DNA from: Deltaproteobacteria bacterium
GTDB lineage: Bacteria > Desulfobacterota > Desulfobulbia > Desulfobulbales > JAGXFP01
Length of the DNA stretch: 64,000 bases
Reading direction: 5' to 3'
Assembly (NCBI GenBank): GCA_020056965.1
Contig: JAGVGT010000024.1
Coordinates: forward strand, 62,001-126,000
Part shown: one piece after another, positions 8,680 through 17,556 of the stretch
Numbering within the stretch: the stretch's first letter is position 1
Layout: every line of letters starts with the position of its first letter
The notes under the pieces: generated by a model
Seen by the model: the letters and a program-made list of their open reading frames with translations, nothing else
What the model was told of the DNA's origin: nothing
Database searches by the model: none
Position numbers and translations under genes: made by a program

Positions 8680-9936
8680 GTGAAAAACTTCCCACCTGTG
8701 TTGTTCTGTCTGATCCTGCTCTGCGTCTTGGCTTCTCCTGGCCGGGCTGAGCTTTCCGAAGGCATTGGCAGTCGGATAGGTTCGATCGGCGGCCGCGTTT
8801 TTGTGGAAGGCAGACCCCAGGCCCTTTCGATGGTCGCCTTCTTTCAGGAAAAGAACGGACCGCCCTCGCTGGATGGGGGGCTTGGTCGAGTCCCGGAGTT
8901 CCTTTCCCGCACCGATGCCGAAGGCTCTTTTGTGGCCAATTTACCCACCGGCCGTTATTTCATGGGGATACTGGAGCGTTCTCCAGGATCGCCATCCGGA
9001 CCGCCTCGGGCCGGGGAAAAATTTTATTTTGCCGTCGATAACCAGGGCCAGTTGCTGCTCCTTCCCCTGCGGGGAAAAATGCACTTCGAGGCTGGTCGGA
9101 TCAACGCAGCCCCCTCTTCGGTCTTTGTCGACCGGGCCGGCTATTTCAAGGTGGAAGGCGTGGTGCGCAATGAGAATGGCACACCGGTTAACAACGTGGT
9201 GGTTCTGGGTAAGAGCCGGTTGAACATCCCCCGCCCCGAGTTCATTTCGGCCCGAACCAAAAGCGATGGTCGCTACAGCTTGAAGCTTCCGGCCGGGCGC
9301 CCTTTTTACCTGGTGGCCCGGCAGGATATCGCCGCAACTCGACCGCAACCCGGCACCCAGGTGGGCACTTACGGCATCCATTCCAAGACCGGTCTGGCTA
9401 CGCTCACCCTTTTCAGTTTTGGCAGCCCGCCCCCCGGGGTGTTGGCCGAGGACACCGAAAGCCGGGCCCAGACCGTCAGCGGCCGGCCGGCTGAAGTCCG
9501 CGGCGGGGTTGATATCTTCATGTACCCCGTGCCCGACCCGGAAAAGGTCAAGAAATCCGTGCAAAGCAATACGGATTTTCCCAGGTTGGGCCGGGACGGC
9601 AATCACAATATTGTTTTTGAGGGTAACAGTTTACGGGTGAGCGAAAAATCTTCCCGTGACCTGGAGCAGTGGGCGGCCTTTATAATCGACCGCGAAGAGT
9701 TTGGTATCGAGTTGACGGGCTACACCGACAACTCCGGTATTTTGGCAGAGAATATCGCAATTTCCGAAAAACGGGCCAGATTTGTCGCCGATTATTTGAT
9801 TTCCCGGGGGGTGGCGGTCCGTCGCATCAAGGTTGCCGGCAAGGGTCCGTATAATCCGGCGGCTCCCAATCGCACCAAAGCAGGACGGGCCTTGAACCAG
9901 AGGGTGGAGATCCGGCTGGTCGGGGTTGAGCGTTGA
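8680..9936 (+). CDS. Exported protein with carboxypeptidase-regulatory-like folds and C-terminal OmpA domain
   Basis: 418 aa. A signal peptide (to about residue 23, ending GRA-E) is followed by two segments resembling the carboxypeptidase-regulatory-like beta fold (GGRVFVEGRPQ near residue 37 and VEGVVRNENGTPVNNV near 165). The last 110 residues form an OmpA/MotB-type peptidoglycan-binding domain with GYTDNSG, NIAISEKRARFVADYL and a terminal NQRVEI. It starts with GTG and AAGGGA five bases upstream. The OmpA domain would fasten the protein to peptidoglycan while the beta domains bind something in the periplasm or outer membrane. It is the first gene of the co-directional envelope cluster; the substrate is unknown. 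Confidence 0.85.
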   Translation: MKNFPPVLFCLILLCVLASPGRAELSEGIGSRIGSIGGRVFVEGRPQALSMVAFFQEKNGPPSLDGGLGRVPEFLSRTDAEGSFVANLPTGRYFMGILERSPGSPSGPPRAGEKFYFAVDNQGQLLLLPLRGKMHFEAGRINAAPSSVFVDRAGYFKVEGVVRNENGTPVNNVVVLGKSRLNIPRPEFISARTKSDGRYSLKLPAGRPFYLVARQDIAATRPQPGTQVGTYGIHSKTGLATLTLFSFGSPPPGVLAEDTESRAQTVSGRPAEVRGGVDIFMYPVPDPEKVKKSVQSNTDFPRLGRDGNHNIVFEGNSLRVSEKSSRDLEQWAAFIIDREEFGIELTGYTDNSGILAENIAISEKRARFVADYLISRGVAVRRIKVAGKGPYNPAAPNRTKAGRALNQRVEIRLVGVER

Positions 9937-10003
9937 AGAGCGGCCTACTGACCCTTGCCCATAACGGCCGTTCGCGGTCGGTCCAGGTGGAAACCAGAAA
10001 GAG

Positions 10004-12517
10004 ATGACTATTCCCGCTTTGATCATAGCCAGGACGAGCTGGTTGGCTCTGTTGCTGATCAGCCTCTCGGTCGAGTTTGCTCGGGGCGCAGTTCTGGTCG
10101 AGAACACCCTCTGGCAGGGCGAGGTGCGGATGGAGGATGATGTGCTGGTGCCGGCCGGGGTGACCCTGACCGTGGCCGCCGGCACCCGGATTTTGGTTCA
10201 GCCGGCTGACAACACCAAGATCGATCCTGAGTATCTTTCGCACCAGACCGAACTTTTGGTCCGCGGCCGACTGCTGATCAACGGCGCTGCTGGAAGCCGG
10301 GTCAGCTTCCTGGCTGAGGGTGGTTCCGCACCGTCGCGCTGGGCCGGGGTCATGGTCGATGGTGGTGAGGTGCTCTTGAATGGTACCGATGTCCAGGATG
10401 CCGAGGCGGCCCTCACCGTGATCGCCGGCAAGGTCAACCTCGACGGTTGCCGGTTGGCCGGTAACCGTTACGGCCTGGTCGTCCAGTCCGAGCGGGCGGG
10501 GGTGGTCGCGGCGGCCACCCGCATCGAAAAGAACGATTATGGCATCATGGCCTTTGATGGGGCGACGGTAACTCTGAACAGCGACAGTATCGCCAGGGAC
10601 AACGCCAAGGGAGACAATCTCTCCGGCCGGCGAGCTCCGGTGGTGCCTTCGGTTGAGGTTGCCGTCATCGGCCCACCCGAAAAATCCCGGCCGATCACGG
10701 CAGTCTATCGCGACGAGGCCTTGCCCGGCACCACGGTCTGGAAGGGGCGGATCTTGATTGAGGGTCAGTTGCGTTGCCCACCGGCCAGTCGTTTGATCAT
10801 CCTGCCGGGGACGGTGGTGGAGTTCACCAAGAAGGACACCAATGGCGACGGGATCGGCGAAAACGGTCTACAGATCCAGGGGCAGTTGATCGCCAAAGGC
10901 ACTCCGGAGGAACCGATCATCTTTCGCTCCGGCGAGAAGGAGACGCACCGGGGCGACTGGGATTCGATCAATATCCTAGGCAGCGATCTGGCCCAGAACC
11001 TTCTGGAGTATTGCCGGATCGAGGACGCCTATCGGGGGTTGCACTTCCACTTCTCCAACGTGGCCGTCAATCATCTGAGCCTCAGGAACAACTACCGGGG
11101 CGCCCAGTTTCAGGAATCGCTGGTCCTGGTCAACGGCAGCCGTTTCTTCGGCAACAAGAGCGGTATCCAGGCCCGCGACTCCGAGGTGACTTTCACCAAC
11201 AATGAGGTCTCCGACAACCTCAACGGCGCCAACTTCTTCCGTTTGGATCTGACCGCCGACCACAACACCTTCGGCAACAACCTCTCTGACGGGCTCCGGG
11301 TCAGAGAGAGCCGCGCCAGGGTCAGCACCAACCTGCTGGCCGGCAACCGCATGGGGCTGCTGGTTTCCGACGCTACCTCCGGTTCTTTTAGCGGCAATGT
11401 GGTGAGCGGCAATCTCGAAGCCGGTCTCTTGCTCCGAGATACCGGCGAGGTGGCGGTGACCGGCAACGCCGTGACCGGCAACGGCATTACCGGCATCAGC
11501 CTGCGCAACACCGGGGCCGTCATCACCAAAAACCTGATTGCCGGCAACGGCGAGCGGGGGGTGGGAGTCACCTCATTCAGCGGCTCCTTCACCGCCAACA
11601 ACCTGGCCGCCAACGGTAAATACGCTGTGGGCCTGGACGGGGCCGGCGACCTTGAAGCCGGTGGCAACTGGTGGGGGGGCAGCGATCTGGCCCGGGAAAT
11701 ATACGACCGTCACGACGAGTCCGGGCTGGGTGAGGTCCGCTACACCCCGCAACTGGCCGAACCGGTGGCCTTCGATTGGCCGCTCACCACCCTGGCCAGC
11801 GATGCCTTTTGGGCCGGGGAAATCCGCACCGCGGAAATGCTGAATGTTCGCCAGGGGGTGGCCCTGACCATACGGCCCGGGACCATCTGCCGCTTTGATG
11901 CCGAGGCGGCCGGGCTGATGGTTTACGGCCGTTTGCTGGCCGAAGGGCGGCCCGAGGCGCGGATCGTCTTCACCTCACCGGCGGAGGCTGGTCCCTCGGA
12001 CTGGGCCGGGGTCACTTTGGAGCGGGCGGTGGGCAGTCGGGTCGCCAACTGCGATTTTCGCAATGCCGAATGGGGGCTGCATATCCACTTTGTGCCCCTG
12101 GATATTTCTGGCTGCCGTTTTATCGACAACGATGGCGGCATCCGTTTCCGCAGCGGACCTATGCTTCTTACCCATTCGCTTTTCAGGGGCAACCGCATCG
12201 GGGTGCGCTCCTTCTTCGGCAAGATGGAGATTCGTGAAAACGAGTTTGTCGACAACGAGATTGCCATCTTCGTCCGGGAGGGCGGCGAGGGGGTGGCCAT
12301 CCATCGCAATAATCTCCATGGCAGCGACCGCTACAATCTGCGCCTGGGCGATTTTGACAAGGAAGATGTCGATGCCCGGGAAAACTGGTGGGGGGGCGGT
12401 GACCCTCTGGCGACCATCTTCGACGGTCACACCGAGCCTTATATCGGCAAGGTGATCTATGAGCCATTCCTGGCCGAACCGGTCAAACTTGATTTCAGCA
12501 TGTTTCCCGACAACTGA
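10004..12517 (+). CDS. Large exported right-handed beta-helix protein with three repeated modules
   Basis: 837 aa. After a signal peptide (hydrophobic to about residue 28) come three copies of a module that begins with W-x-G (LWQGEV, VWKGRI, FWAGEI), continues with a P-x-x-x-LTI-x-PGT-like stretch and a GRL-x-A-G segment, and then turns into NosD/CASH-type right-handed parallel beta-helix repeats rich in N-x-F-x-x-N and GN-x-x-G. Two modules end in NWWGG and a HxE/DE...Y-x-P-x-L-AEP-V tail. Such helices often bind or modify polysaccharide; NosD itself takes part in copper-site assembly. No catalytic residues could be assigned. A shorter relative, the lipoprotein at 15153, lies three genes downstream. 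Confidence 0.85.
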   Translation: MTIPALIIARTSWLALLLISLSVEFARGAVLVENTLWQGEVRMEDDVLVPAGVTLTVAAGTRILVQPADNTKIDPEYLSHQTELLVRGRLLINGAAGSRVSFLAEGGSAPSRWAGVMVDGGEVLLNGTDVQDAEAALTVIAGKVNLDGCRLAGNRYGLVVQSERAGVVAAATRIEKNDYGIMAFDGATVTLNSDSIARDNAKGDNLSGRRAPVVPSVEVAVIGPPEKSRPITAVYRDEALPGTTVWKGRILIEGQLRCPPASRLIILPGTVVEFTKKDTNGDGIGENGLQIQGQLIAKGTPEEPIIFRSGEKETHRGDWDSINILGSDLAQNLLEYCRIEDAYRGLHFHFSNVAVNHLSLRNNYRGAQFQESLVLVNGSRFFGNKSGIQARDSEVTFTNNEVSDNLNGANFFRLDLTADHNTFGNNLSDGLRVRESRARVSTNLLAGNRMGLLVSDATSGSFSGNVVSGNLEAGLLLRDTGEVAVTGNAVTGNGITGISLRNTGAVITKNLIAGNGERGVGVTSFSGSFTANNLAANGKYAVGLDGAGDLEAGGNWWGGSDLAREIYDRHDESGLGEVRYTPQLAEPVAFDWPLTTLASDAFWAGEIRTAEMLNVRQGVALTIRPGTICRFDAEAAGLMVYGRLLAEGRPEARIVFTSPAEAGPSDWAGVTLERAVGSRVANCDFRNAEWGLHIHFVPLDISGCRFIDNDGGIRFRSGPMLLTHSLFRGNRIGVRSFFGKMEIRENEFVDNEIAIFVREGGEGVAIHRNNLHGSDRYNLRLGDFDKEDVDARENWWGGGDPLATIFDGHTEPYIGKVIYEPFLAEPVKLDFSMFPDN

Positions 12518-12533
12518 AGGGAAAATTAAGAAG

Positions 12534-13256
12534 ATGACCGCACGAATCTGGAAATTTCTACTGCTGGCCTTGCTCCTGCTCCCGACCCCATTCGCCCTGG
12601 CCGGACCGCTAAATCTCACCGGGCGAATCCTGGACAGCAACGGCCGGCCGGTCGGCGGCGCCGAGGTTTACGTCTTCGATTCCGCCAATACCAAGCGGCC
12701 GGCCGATTATATTTCGGAAAAGAGTGGCAGCGACGGCCATTACCAGTTGGCCCTGCCGTCGGGCCGCTATTGGACCATGGCCATCCAGCGCCAGGGCGAG
12801 GCGCGGGTCGGTCCCCTTGGCCCCACCGACCGTTTTTCCGGAGAGCCCCTGCTCTTTGAGGGTGGGGACGATAAGCAGGTGGTCAACGATTTTACCATCA
12901 TCTCGCTGAAAGAGGCGGCCCTGCGTAACCGCAAGCGCAATGAGGAACTGATCAAGGTTACTGGCCGGATCTTCGACCCCTCCGGAGCGCCGGTGGCCGG
13001 GGCCTACGCCATGGCCGATCCTTCGCCAAAGGGGCAGCTGCCGCTCTATCTCTCGACCTGGAGCGAGGCGGACGGCCTCTACACCCTGTTTCTGCCCAAG
13101 GGTAGAATTTTTCTGGGGGTCTCCCGGGTATTTCCTCCTGATAGTGATTATCATCTGGACCGGGAAGCCGATTTTAGCGACGATGCGGTGGGCGAGGATT
13201 TGCTTGCGCCACCGGTTACCGAGAAGGGCAGTGCGCCCGCAACCGGAGAGCGGTAA
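12534..13256 (+). CDS. Exported protein with two carboxypeptidase-regulatory-like domains
   Basis: About 240 aa from the ATG at 12534. The signal peptide (MTARIWKFLLLALLLLPTPF, ending ALA) is obvious, whereas the longer track start at 12459 overlaps the previous gene. Two repeated beta-sandwich motifs follow: LTGRILDSNGRPVGGAEVYV at about residue 27 and VTGRIFDPSGAPVAGAYA at about residue 140. Each has a later GRY/GRI strand typical of carboxypeptidase-regulatory-like folds. The same fold appears in the OmpA-domain gene at 8680, so the two probably share a partner. It is 16 bases after the beta-helix gene and 6 bases before the TPR gene, clearly one transcript. Confidence 0.8.
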   Translation: MTARIWKFLLLALLLLPTPFALAGPLNLTGRILDSNGRPVGGAEVYVFDSANTKRPADYISEKSGSDGHYQLALPSGRYWTMAIQRQGEARVGPLGPTDRFSGEPLLFEGGDDKQVVNDFTIISLKEAALRNRKRNEELIKVTGRIFDPSGAPVAGAYAMADPSPKGQLPLYLSTWSEADGLYTLFLPKGRIFLGVSRVFPPDSDYHLDREADFSDDAVGEDLLAPPVTEKGSAPATGER

Positions 13257-13262
13257 GCGGTT

Positions 13263-13925
13263 TTGATTGATTCAGCTAAACACCGGAACGGCGACGGGAT
13301 TCCGCCGAACGAACCCGAGGTGCGCGGGGGAGAGGAGTCGTGCCGGATCAGCTTCACCGAGGCCAAGCCGGAAGGCGGCTTCTCCTCTTTTGGCGATCTG
13401 GACCGGCTTGACTGGTTGGCTCTGGTGGTGTTGGTGCTTTTGATCGTCTCGGCCTTGGGCCTCATCATCTTTCAGCCCGGCCAGGCGGGGACGACGGTTA
13501 AGAAAGATGGCGGCACTCGGCAGAGGATCGTGGTGATCAGCCCCGAACTGGACCAGAAGATGGCCGCCGCCACCATGCTCCTGAACGGCGGCGACCTAGT
13601 CAAGGCCGGGGCTTTGCTCGATGCGCTGATTGCCGAATTTCCTTACGAAGGCGGGCCGCATATGCTCAAGGGCGATCTTTTTCTCCGGAAACAGCAACCC
13701 GTTGAAGCCCTGCTGGAGTACCGTCTGGGGGTTGATCTCAACCCCGACTATCTCGACAAGAAGATGGTGGAAGTTTTTCAAGGCAAAAAAATCAAGAGTA
13801 CCTTGGAGGAGGCGCGCCGGGCCATCGATGCCGGTTTAGCCCGTACCCCTGGAGATGCTACCCTGCTGGAGCAGCGCAAGGTGCTCTATTATATGCTGCG
13901 CAAGGTGGCCGGTAGTTGCGGATGA
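13263..13925 (+). CDS. Single-pass membrane protein with TPR-like periplasmic region
   Basis: 220 aa, TTG start. A hydrophilic N-terminal tail of about 50 residues precedes one membrane helix (WLALVVLVLLIVSALGLIIF). The remainder is helical with TPR character: AAATMLLNGGDLVKAGALLD, then a PHMLKGDLFLRKQQPVEALL unit and a further partial repeat. The topology suggests an inner-membrane anchored scaffold with its TPR face in the periplasm, consistent with the exported proteins on either side. It follows the carboxypeptidase-fold gene by 6 bases and ends 13 bases before the YedE gene. No enzyme motif was seen. Confidence 0.78.
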   Translation: MIDSAKHRNGDGIPPNEPEVRGGEESCRISFTEAKPEGGFSSFGDLDRLDWLALVVLVLLIVSALGLIIFQPGQAGTTVKKDGGTRQRIVVISPELDQKMAAATMLLNGGDLVKAGALLDALIAEFPYEGGPHMLKGDLFLRKQQPVEALLEYRLGVDLNPDYLDKKMVEVFQGKKIKSTLEEARRAIDAGLARTPGDATLLEQRKVLYYMLRKVAGSCG

Positions 13926-13938
13926 TGAGGAGATGAGC

Positions 13939-15045
13939 ATGCACAAGGGGTGGTTCATACTGATGGGGGCGGTGATCGGGATCGGAGGCGCCGTCCTGGC
14001 TTATTTCGGCAACCCGGCCAATACCGGCATCTGTGTCTCCTGTTTCATGGAGAATATTACCGGCGCTCTGGGGCTGCATGACAATGTCCGCATGCAGTAC
14101 CTGCGCCCGGAACTGATCGGTTTCGTTCTGGGGGCCTTTGCCCTGGCCCTGGCCCGCAAGGAGTTCGTCCCCACCGGTGGCAGCTCACCGATGTTGCGCT
14201 TTCTGATCGGCTTCTTCCTGATCGTCGGTTGCACGGTTTTCATCGGCTGTCCGGTCAAGATGGTGTTGCGCCTGGCGGCCGGTGACCTCGGCGCCATGGT
14301 CGGCCTGGTGGGGCTGACCATCGGCATCTATATCGGCCTGGAGTTCATTGAAAACGGCTTCCGGTTGGGGGCGCCAACTCCGCAGCCCAAGGCCAACAGC
14401 CTGCTGATCCCCGGGCTGATGCTCTTCCTTTTGCTCCTGGTTTTAATCAAGCCCGCCTTTATCTATGAAAGCGCCAAGGGGTCCGGCGCCATGCATGCCC
14501 CGCTCTTGCTCTCTTTGGGCCTCGGCCTGCTGATCGGCGGACTGGCCCAATACACCCAGTTTTGCATCACCGGCGGGATTGCCCGGATCTTTCTCTGGGG
14601 GCCGCGCGAGGTCTTAAACTGCCCGCGCTCCACCGGCCTGTTGCTCAGCCTCGGTTCCTTCTTCATGTTCGCCTTGGTGGCGAGCCTCCTGACCGGTCAG
14701 TTCCATTTCGGTTTGGAAGGGCAGCCCAGTTCCAATGATAGCTATGGCTGGGGCTTTCTGGGAATGCTGATGGTCGGCTTTGGTTCGGTGCTGATCCGGG
14801 GCTGCCCTTTGCGGCAGCTGGTTGGGGCCAGCCAGGGCGACAGCGATGCCGCTGCCGCGGTGCTGGGGATGATGGCCGGGGCCGCCATGGTCCAGAACTG
14901 GAACCTGGCCGGCACCCCGGCCGGCACCCCGCTGGCCGGGCAGGTGGCGGTCCTGGTCGGTCTGGCTCTGATGTTTGCGGTGGGGATCATGAACCGGCGG
15001 CGCGGCTACGGCATCGCCCCGGAGTACCAAGCCGGTCTGGATTGA
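13939..15045 (+). CDS. YedE-related selenium/sulfur membrane transporter
   Basis: About 368 aa from the ATG at 13939 (GAGGAG upstream). The protein is almost entirely hydrophobic, with roughly ten helices in two half-repeats. Conserved cysteine motifs are present: NTGICVSCF near residue 29, FIGCPVKMVLRLA near 100, CITGG near 205 and IRGCPLRQLVG near 283. These features fit the YeeE/YedE family (thiosulfate and related permeases), and the opening resembles the YedE-related selenium-metabolism subfamily. The family moves or relays reduced sulfur or selenium species across the inner membrane. It sits inside the envelope cluster rather than beside selD or yedF, which is unusual. Substrate assignment is inference. 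Confidence 0.82.
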   Translation: MHKGWFILMGAVIGIGGAVLAYFGNPANTGICVSCFMENITGALGLHDNVRMQYLRPELIGFVLGAFALALARKEFVPTGGSSPMLRFLIGFFLIVGCTVFIGCPVKMVLRLAAGDLGAMVGLVGLTIGIYIGLEFIENGFRLGAPTPQPKANSLLIPGLMLFLLLLVLIKPAFIYESAKGSGAMHAPLLLSLGLGLLIGGLAQYTQFCITGGIARIFLWGPREVLNCPRSTGLLLSLGSFFMFALVASLLTGQFHFGLEGQPSSNDSYGWGFLGMLMVGFGSVLIRGCPLRQLVGASQGDSDAAAAVLGMMAGAAMVQNWNLAGTPAGTPLAGQVAVLVGLALMFAVGIMNRRRGYGIAPEYQAGLD

Positions 15046-15152
15046 GCGATTAGCCCGGCCGCGAGACAGAACCTCTAGCCAGAACCGTGAATTTCAGGTA
15101 GTTTCCTCGAATTCTTTATTTACCTCTCACTAATCATTTTGGCTTGGATGAT

Positions 15153-16163
15153 ATGAAAGACCACACTCCGTCGCGCCATCGCCATTTCCCGAGTCCTCCC
15201 GGAGCAGCCTGGCTGCTCCTCTTTTTTGTCCTGGTCGCGTCCGGTTGCAGCCGCCAGAAGGTGACTGAACTGGACAAGTCCACCCTGGAGAAAGATACCA
15301 CCTGGAGCGGCCAGATCCTGGTCAAGGGCGATATTTACGTGCCGCCCGGCGTCACCCTGACCATCGCCCCCGGCACCACCGTCAGTTTCCAGAAGATCGA
15401 TGAAAAGAGCGACCGCAACATGTTCGCGGTCGATTCGCCTTATTATCCGCAGGCCGAGTTGATCATCCGGGGTAAGCTGATTGCCCGCGGCACCGCCAAG
15501 GACAATATCGTCTTCACCACCGCCGAGATCAAACCTGAACCGTCCGACTGGGGGGCCATCAACTTCCTGGGCAGCGACGGCAATGTTATCTCCTATGCCA
15601 AGATTCTTAACGCGTACAACGGCGTGCATGCCCATGGTTCCAAAGTGGAAATCACCCACTGCGAGTTCGTCAAGAACGGGGTGGGGGTGAGTTTCAAGGC
15701 CGAAGAGGAGACCCCCGGGGTGCCCTGGTTTGGGGTGCGCAGTTCGCTGATTATCCGCAATAACCTTTTTGCCAATAACAAGGGCGCCATCGGCATCCGC
15801 AACTCCGACGCCGAAATCAGCCACAACGAAATCCGCGAAAACAAGTTTTTCGGGATCTGGCCCAAGGAGAAGAGCAAGCTCAGCGTTACCTACAACGAAA
15901 TAACCGCCAACGGCCGCGGCATTTATCTTTATCAGGTCCAGGGCGCCACCTTCGAGAATAACAACATTTACGACAACACCGAATACAACTTCGCCATGGC
16001 CGAGGCCCAGGATTTTCCGGTCCCGGCCCCCAATAACTGGTTTGGTACCACCGACCGCAAAAAAATCGACGAGACCATCTTTGACTTGCACGATGATGCC
16101 GAATTGGGCGAGGTGCTGATCGAGCCGATTCGCAAGGAAGCCGTGGCCTGGAAGGAGAATTGA
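15153..16163 (+). CDS. Right-handed beta-helix lipoprotein, single-module relative of the 10004 gene
   Basis: About 336 aa. A basic N-terminus and hydrophobic segment end in the lipobox VASGC (lipidated Cys near residue 32). The mature part repeats the module seen three times in the 10004 gene: TTWSGQILVKG, PPGVTLTIAPGTTV, LIIRGKLIARGTAKDNIVF, SDWGAINFLGSDGN, then beta-helix coils with ITHCEFVKNGVG and SHNEIRENKFFG, and an NNWFG end piece. The ATG at 15153 is preferred to the TTG three codons earlier. Membrane anchoring of this copy next to the soluble three-module copy suggests they act on the same partner at different places in the envelope. Confidence 0.85.
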   Translation: MKDHTPSRHRHFPSPPGAAWLLLFFVLVASGCSRQKVTELDKSTLEKDTTWSGQILVKGDIYVPPGVTLTIAPGTTVSFQKIDEKSDRNMFAVDSPYYPQAELIIRGKLIARGTAKDNIVFTTAEIKPEPSDWGAINFLGSDGNVISYAKILNAYNGVHAHGSKVEITHCEFVKNGVGVSFKAEEETPGVPWFGVRSSLIIRNNLFANNKGAIGIRNSDAEISHNEIRENKFFGIWPKEKSKLSVTYNEITANGRGIYLYQVQGATFENNNIYDNTEYNFAMAEAQDFPVPAPNNWFGTTDRKKIDETIFDLHDDAELGEVLIEPIRKEAVAWKEN

Positions 16164-16167
16164 GCCG

Positions 16168-17463
16168 ATGCAGCGCCACGAAGTCAAGGTCATCGGGTTG
16201 GTCAGTTTTTCCCACTTCATGACCCACTCGTACATGAGCATTCTGCCGGCGGTGCTGTTGGCGATTACCGCCGAACGGGGCTTAAGCTTCACCGCCATCG
16301 GCCTGATCACCAACGTCGGCTATTTCCTTTACGGCCTGGGCTCCTTCCCGGCCGGCTACCTCTCCGACCGCATCGGCTCCAAGCGGGTGCTTACCGTCGG
16401 CCTCGGCGGCATGGCGCTTTCCTCGATCCTGGTCGGACTCTCCCAGGGGCTGGTGGCCTTCGCCCTCTCTTATGCCCTGCTGGGACTCTTCGCCTCGATT
16501 CATCACCCGGCCGGGTTGTCGTTGATCGCCCGGCGGGTGGAGAATCGCCGGGGCAAGGCCATGGGGCTGCACGGGGTGTTGGGCAATGTCGGGATGATGC
16601 TGGCGCCGCTGGTGGCCAGCCTGGGGTTGATGTTTTTCCGGACCTGGCGCGCCGCCTATTTTATTTACGGGGCCATCGGTCTGGTCTCGGCACTGATCAG
16701 CTATCGCAGTCGGATCGACCAGGAGGCCGATCTGGACTGGCGTTCGCTCTACCGCTGGCCGGAGTTGGTCCGGAAACTCCGGGCCGGGGCGGGGGCGGGG
16801 ACCGGCGTCGCGGCCGACCAGGCCCAACCGCCAAAATCGGTCTTCCCGCTGTCTCTGTTCTTCCTGTTCGGCGTTGCCGTACTCTCCGGCTTCATCTTTC
16901 GGGGCTCGCTGACTTTCTTCCCGGCCTTGCTGCAGCGGGAGATTAATTTCATCAACAACAGCGACCAGCCGGCGGTGCTGGCCGGGACCATCACCTCCCT
17001 GATCCTCTCTCTGGGGTTGATCGGGGCCTGGTTCGGGGGTTGGATCAACGATAAGATCAAGCGGCCCGAGTTGGTGCCGATCGTGATTTTTGTGGTGATC
17101 GCCCCGGCGCTTTTTCTGATCGGCAAGCTTTCCGATTCCAAGCTGCTGGCCATAAGCTGCCTGTTCAGCCTGATCTACTACGCCTGGCAACCCTCGCACA
17201 ATTTCCTGATCTCCCGCTATACCCGCCGGGCCTCGCACGGGGTGGGTTTCGGGATCAACTTCTTCCTGCTCTTCGGGGTCGGCTCGGTGGCCACGGCCAT
17301 TGGCGGCTATGTGGCCGATGAGTACAGTGTCGACCGCTTTTATCTGGTGATGGCCGGGATCGCCGCAGTGGCGCTACTGGTGGCTTCCGGGGTATATCTG
17401 TTGCGGCGCTGGAGCGTGGAGTTTCCCTTCAGGCTGGTGCGGGAAGGCGATGCAGTGAAGTAG
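16168..17463 (+). CDS. Major facilitator superfamily transporter
   Basis: 431 aa with about twelve membrane helices and a central hydrophilic loop around residues 190-225. The MFS motif A equivalent between helices 2 and 3 is GYLSDRIGSKRV. The opening HFMTHSYMSILPAVLLAI resembles the fosmidomycin-resistance (FSR) branch of efflux carriers. The ATG lies four bases after the beta-helix lipoprotein stop, so it belongs to the same transcript. Its substrate cannot be read from sequence; in this context it may export or import the compound handled by the periplasmic beta-helix proteins, which is inference. Confidence 0.88.
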   Translation: MQRHEVKVIGLVSFSHFMTHSYMSILPAVLLAITAERGLSFTAIGLITNVGYFLYGLGSFPAGYLSDRIGSKRVLTVGLGGMALSSILVGLSQGLVAFALSYALLGLFASIHHPAGLSLIARRVENRRGKAMGLHGVLGNVGMMLAPLVASLGLMFFRTWRAAYFIYGAIGLVSALISYRSRIDQEADLDWRSLYRWPELVRKLRAGAGAGTGVAADQAQPPKSVFPLSLFFLFGVAVLSGFIFRGSLTFFPALLQREINFINNSDQPAVLAGTITSLILSLGLIGAWFGGWINDKIKRPELVPIVIFVVIAPALFLIGKLSDSKLLAISCLFSLIYYAWQPSHNFLISRYTRRASHGVGFGINFFLLFGVGSVATAIGGYVADEYSVDRFYLVMAGIAAVALLVASGVYLLRRWSVEFPFRLVREGDAVK

Positions 17464-17556
17464 ACTTGCCTGGCCGGACCGGGAAAATCATTTTAGGTAT
17501 CCAGCCGATCAGCCCCGGTGGTAAATGTTCCCAAGCTATGTGCAACGAGGTTTTTC

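Noticed and set aside
15120-16313. 397-aa minus-strand ORF opposite the beta-helix lipoprotein
   Set aside because: Shadow; the plus-strand gene has a lipobox and modules shared with the 10004 gene.
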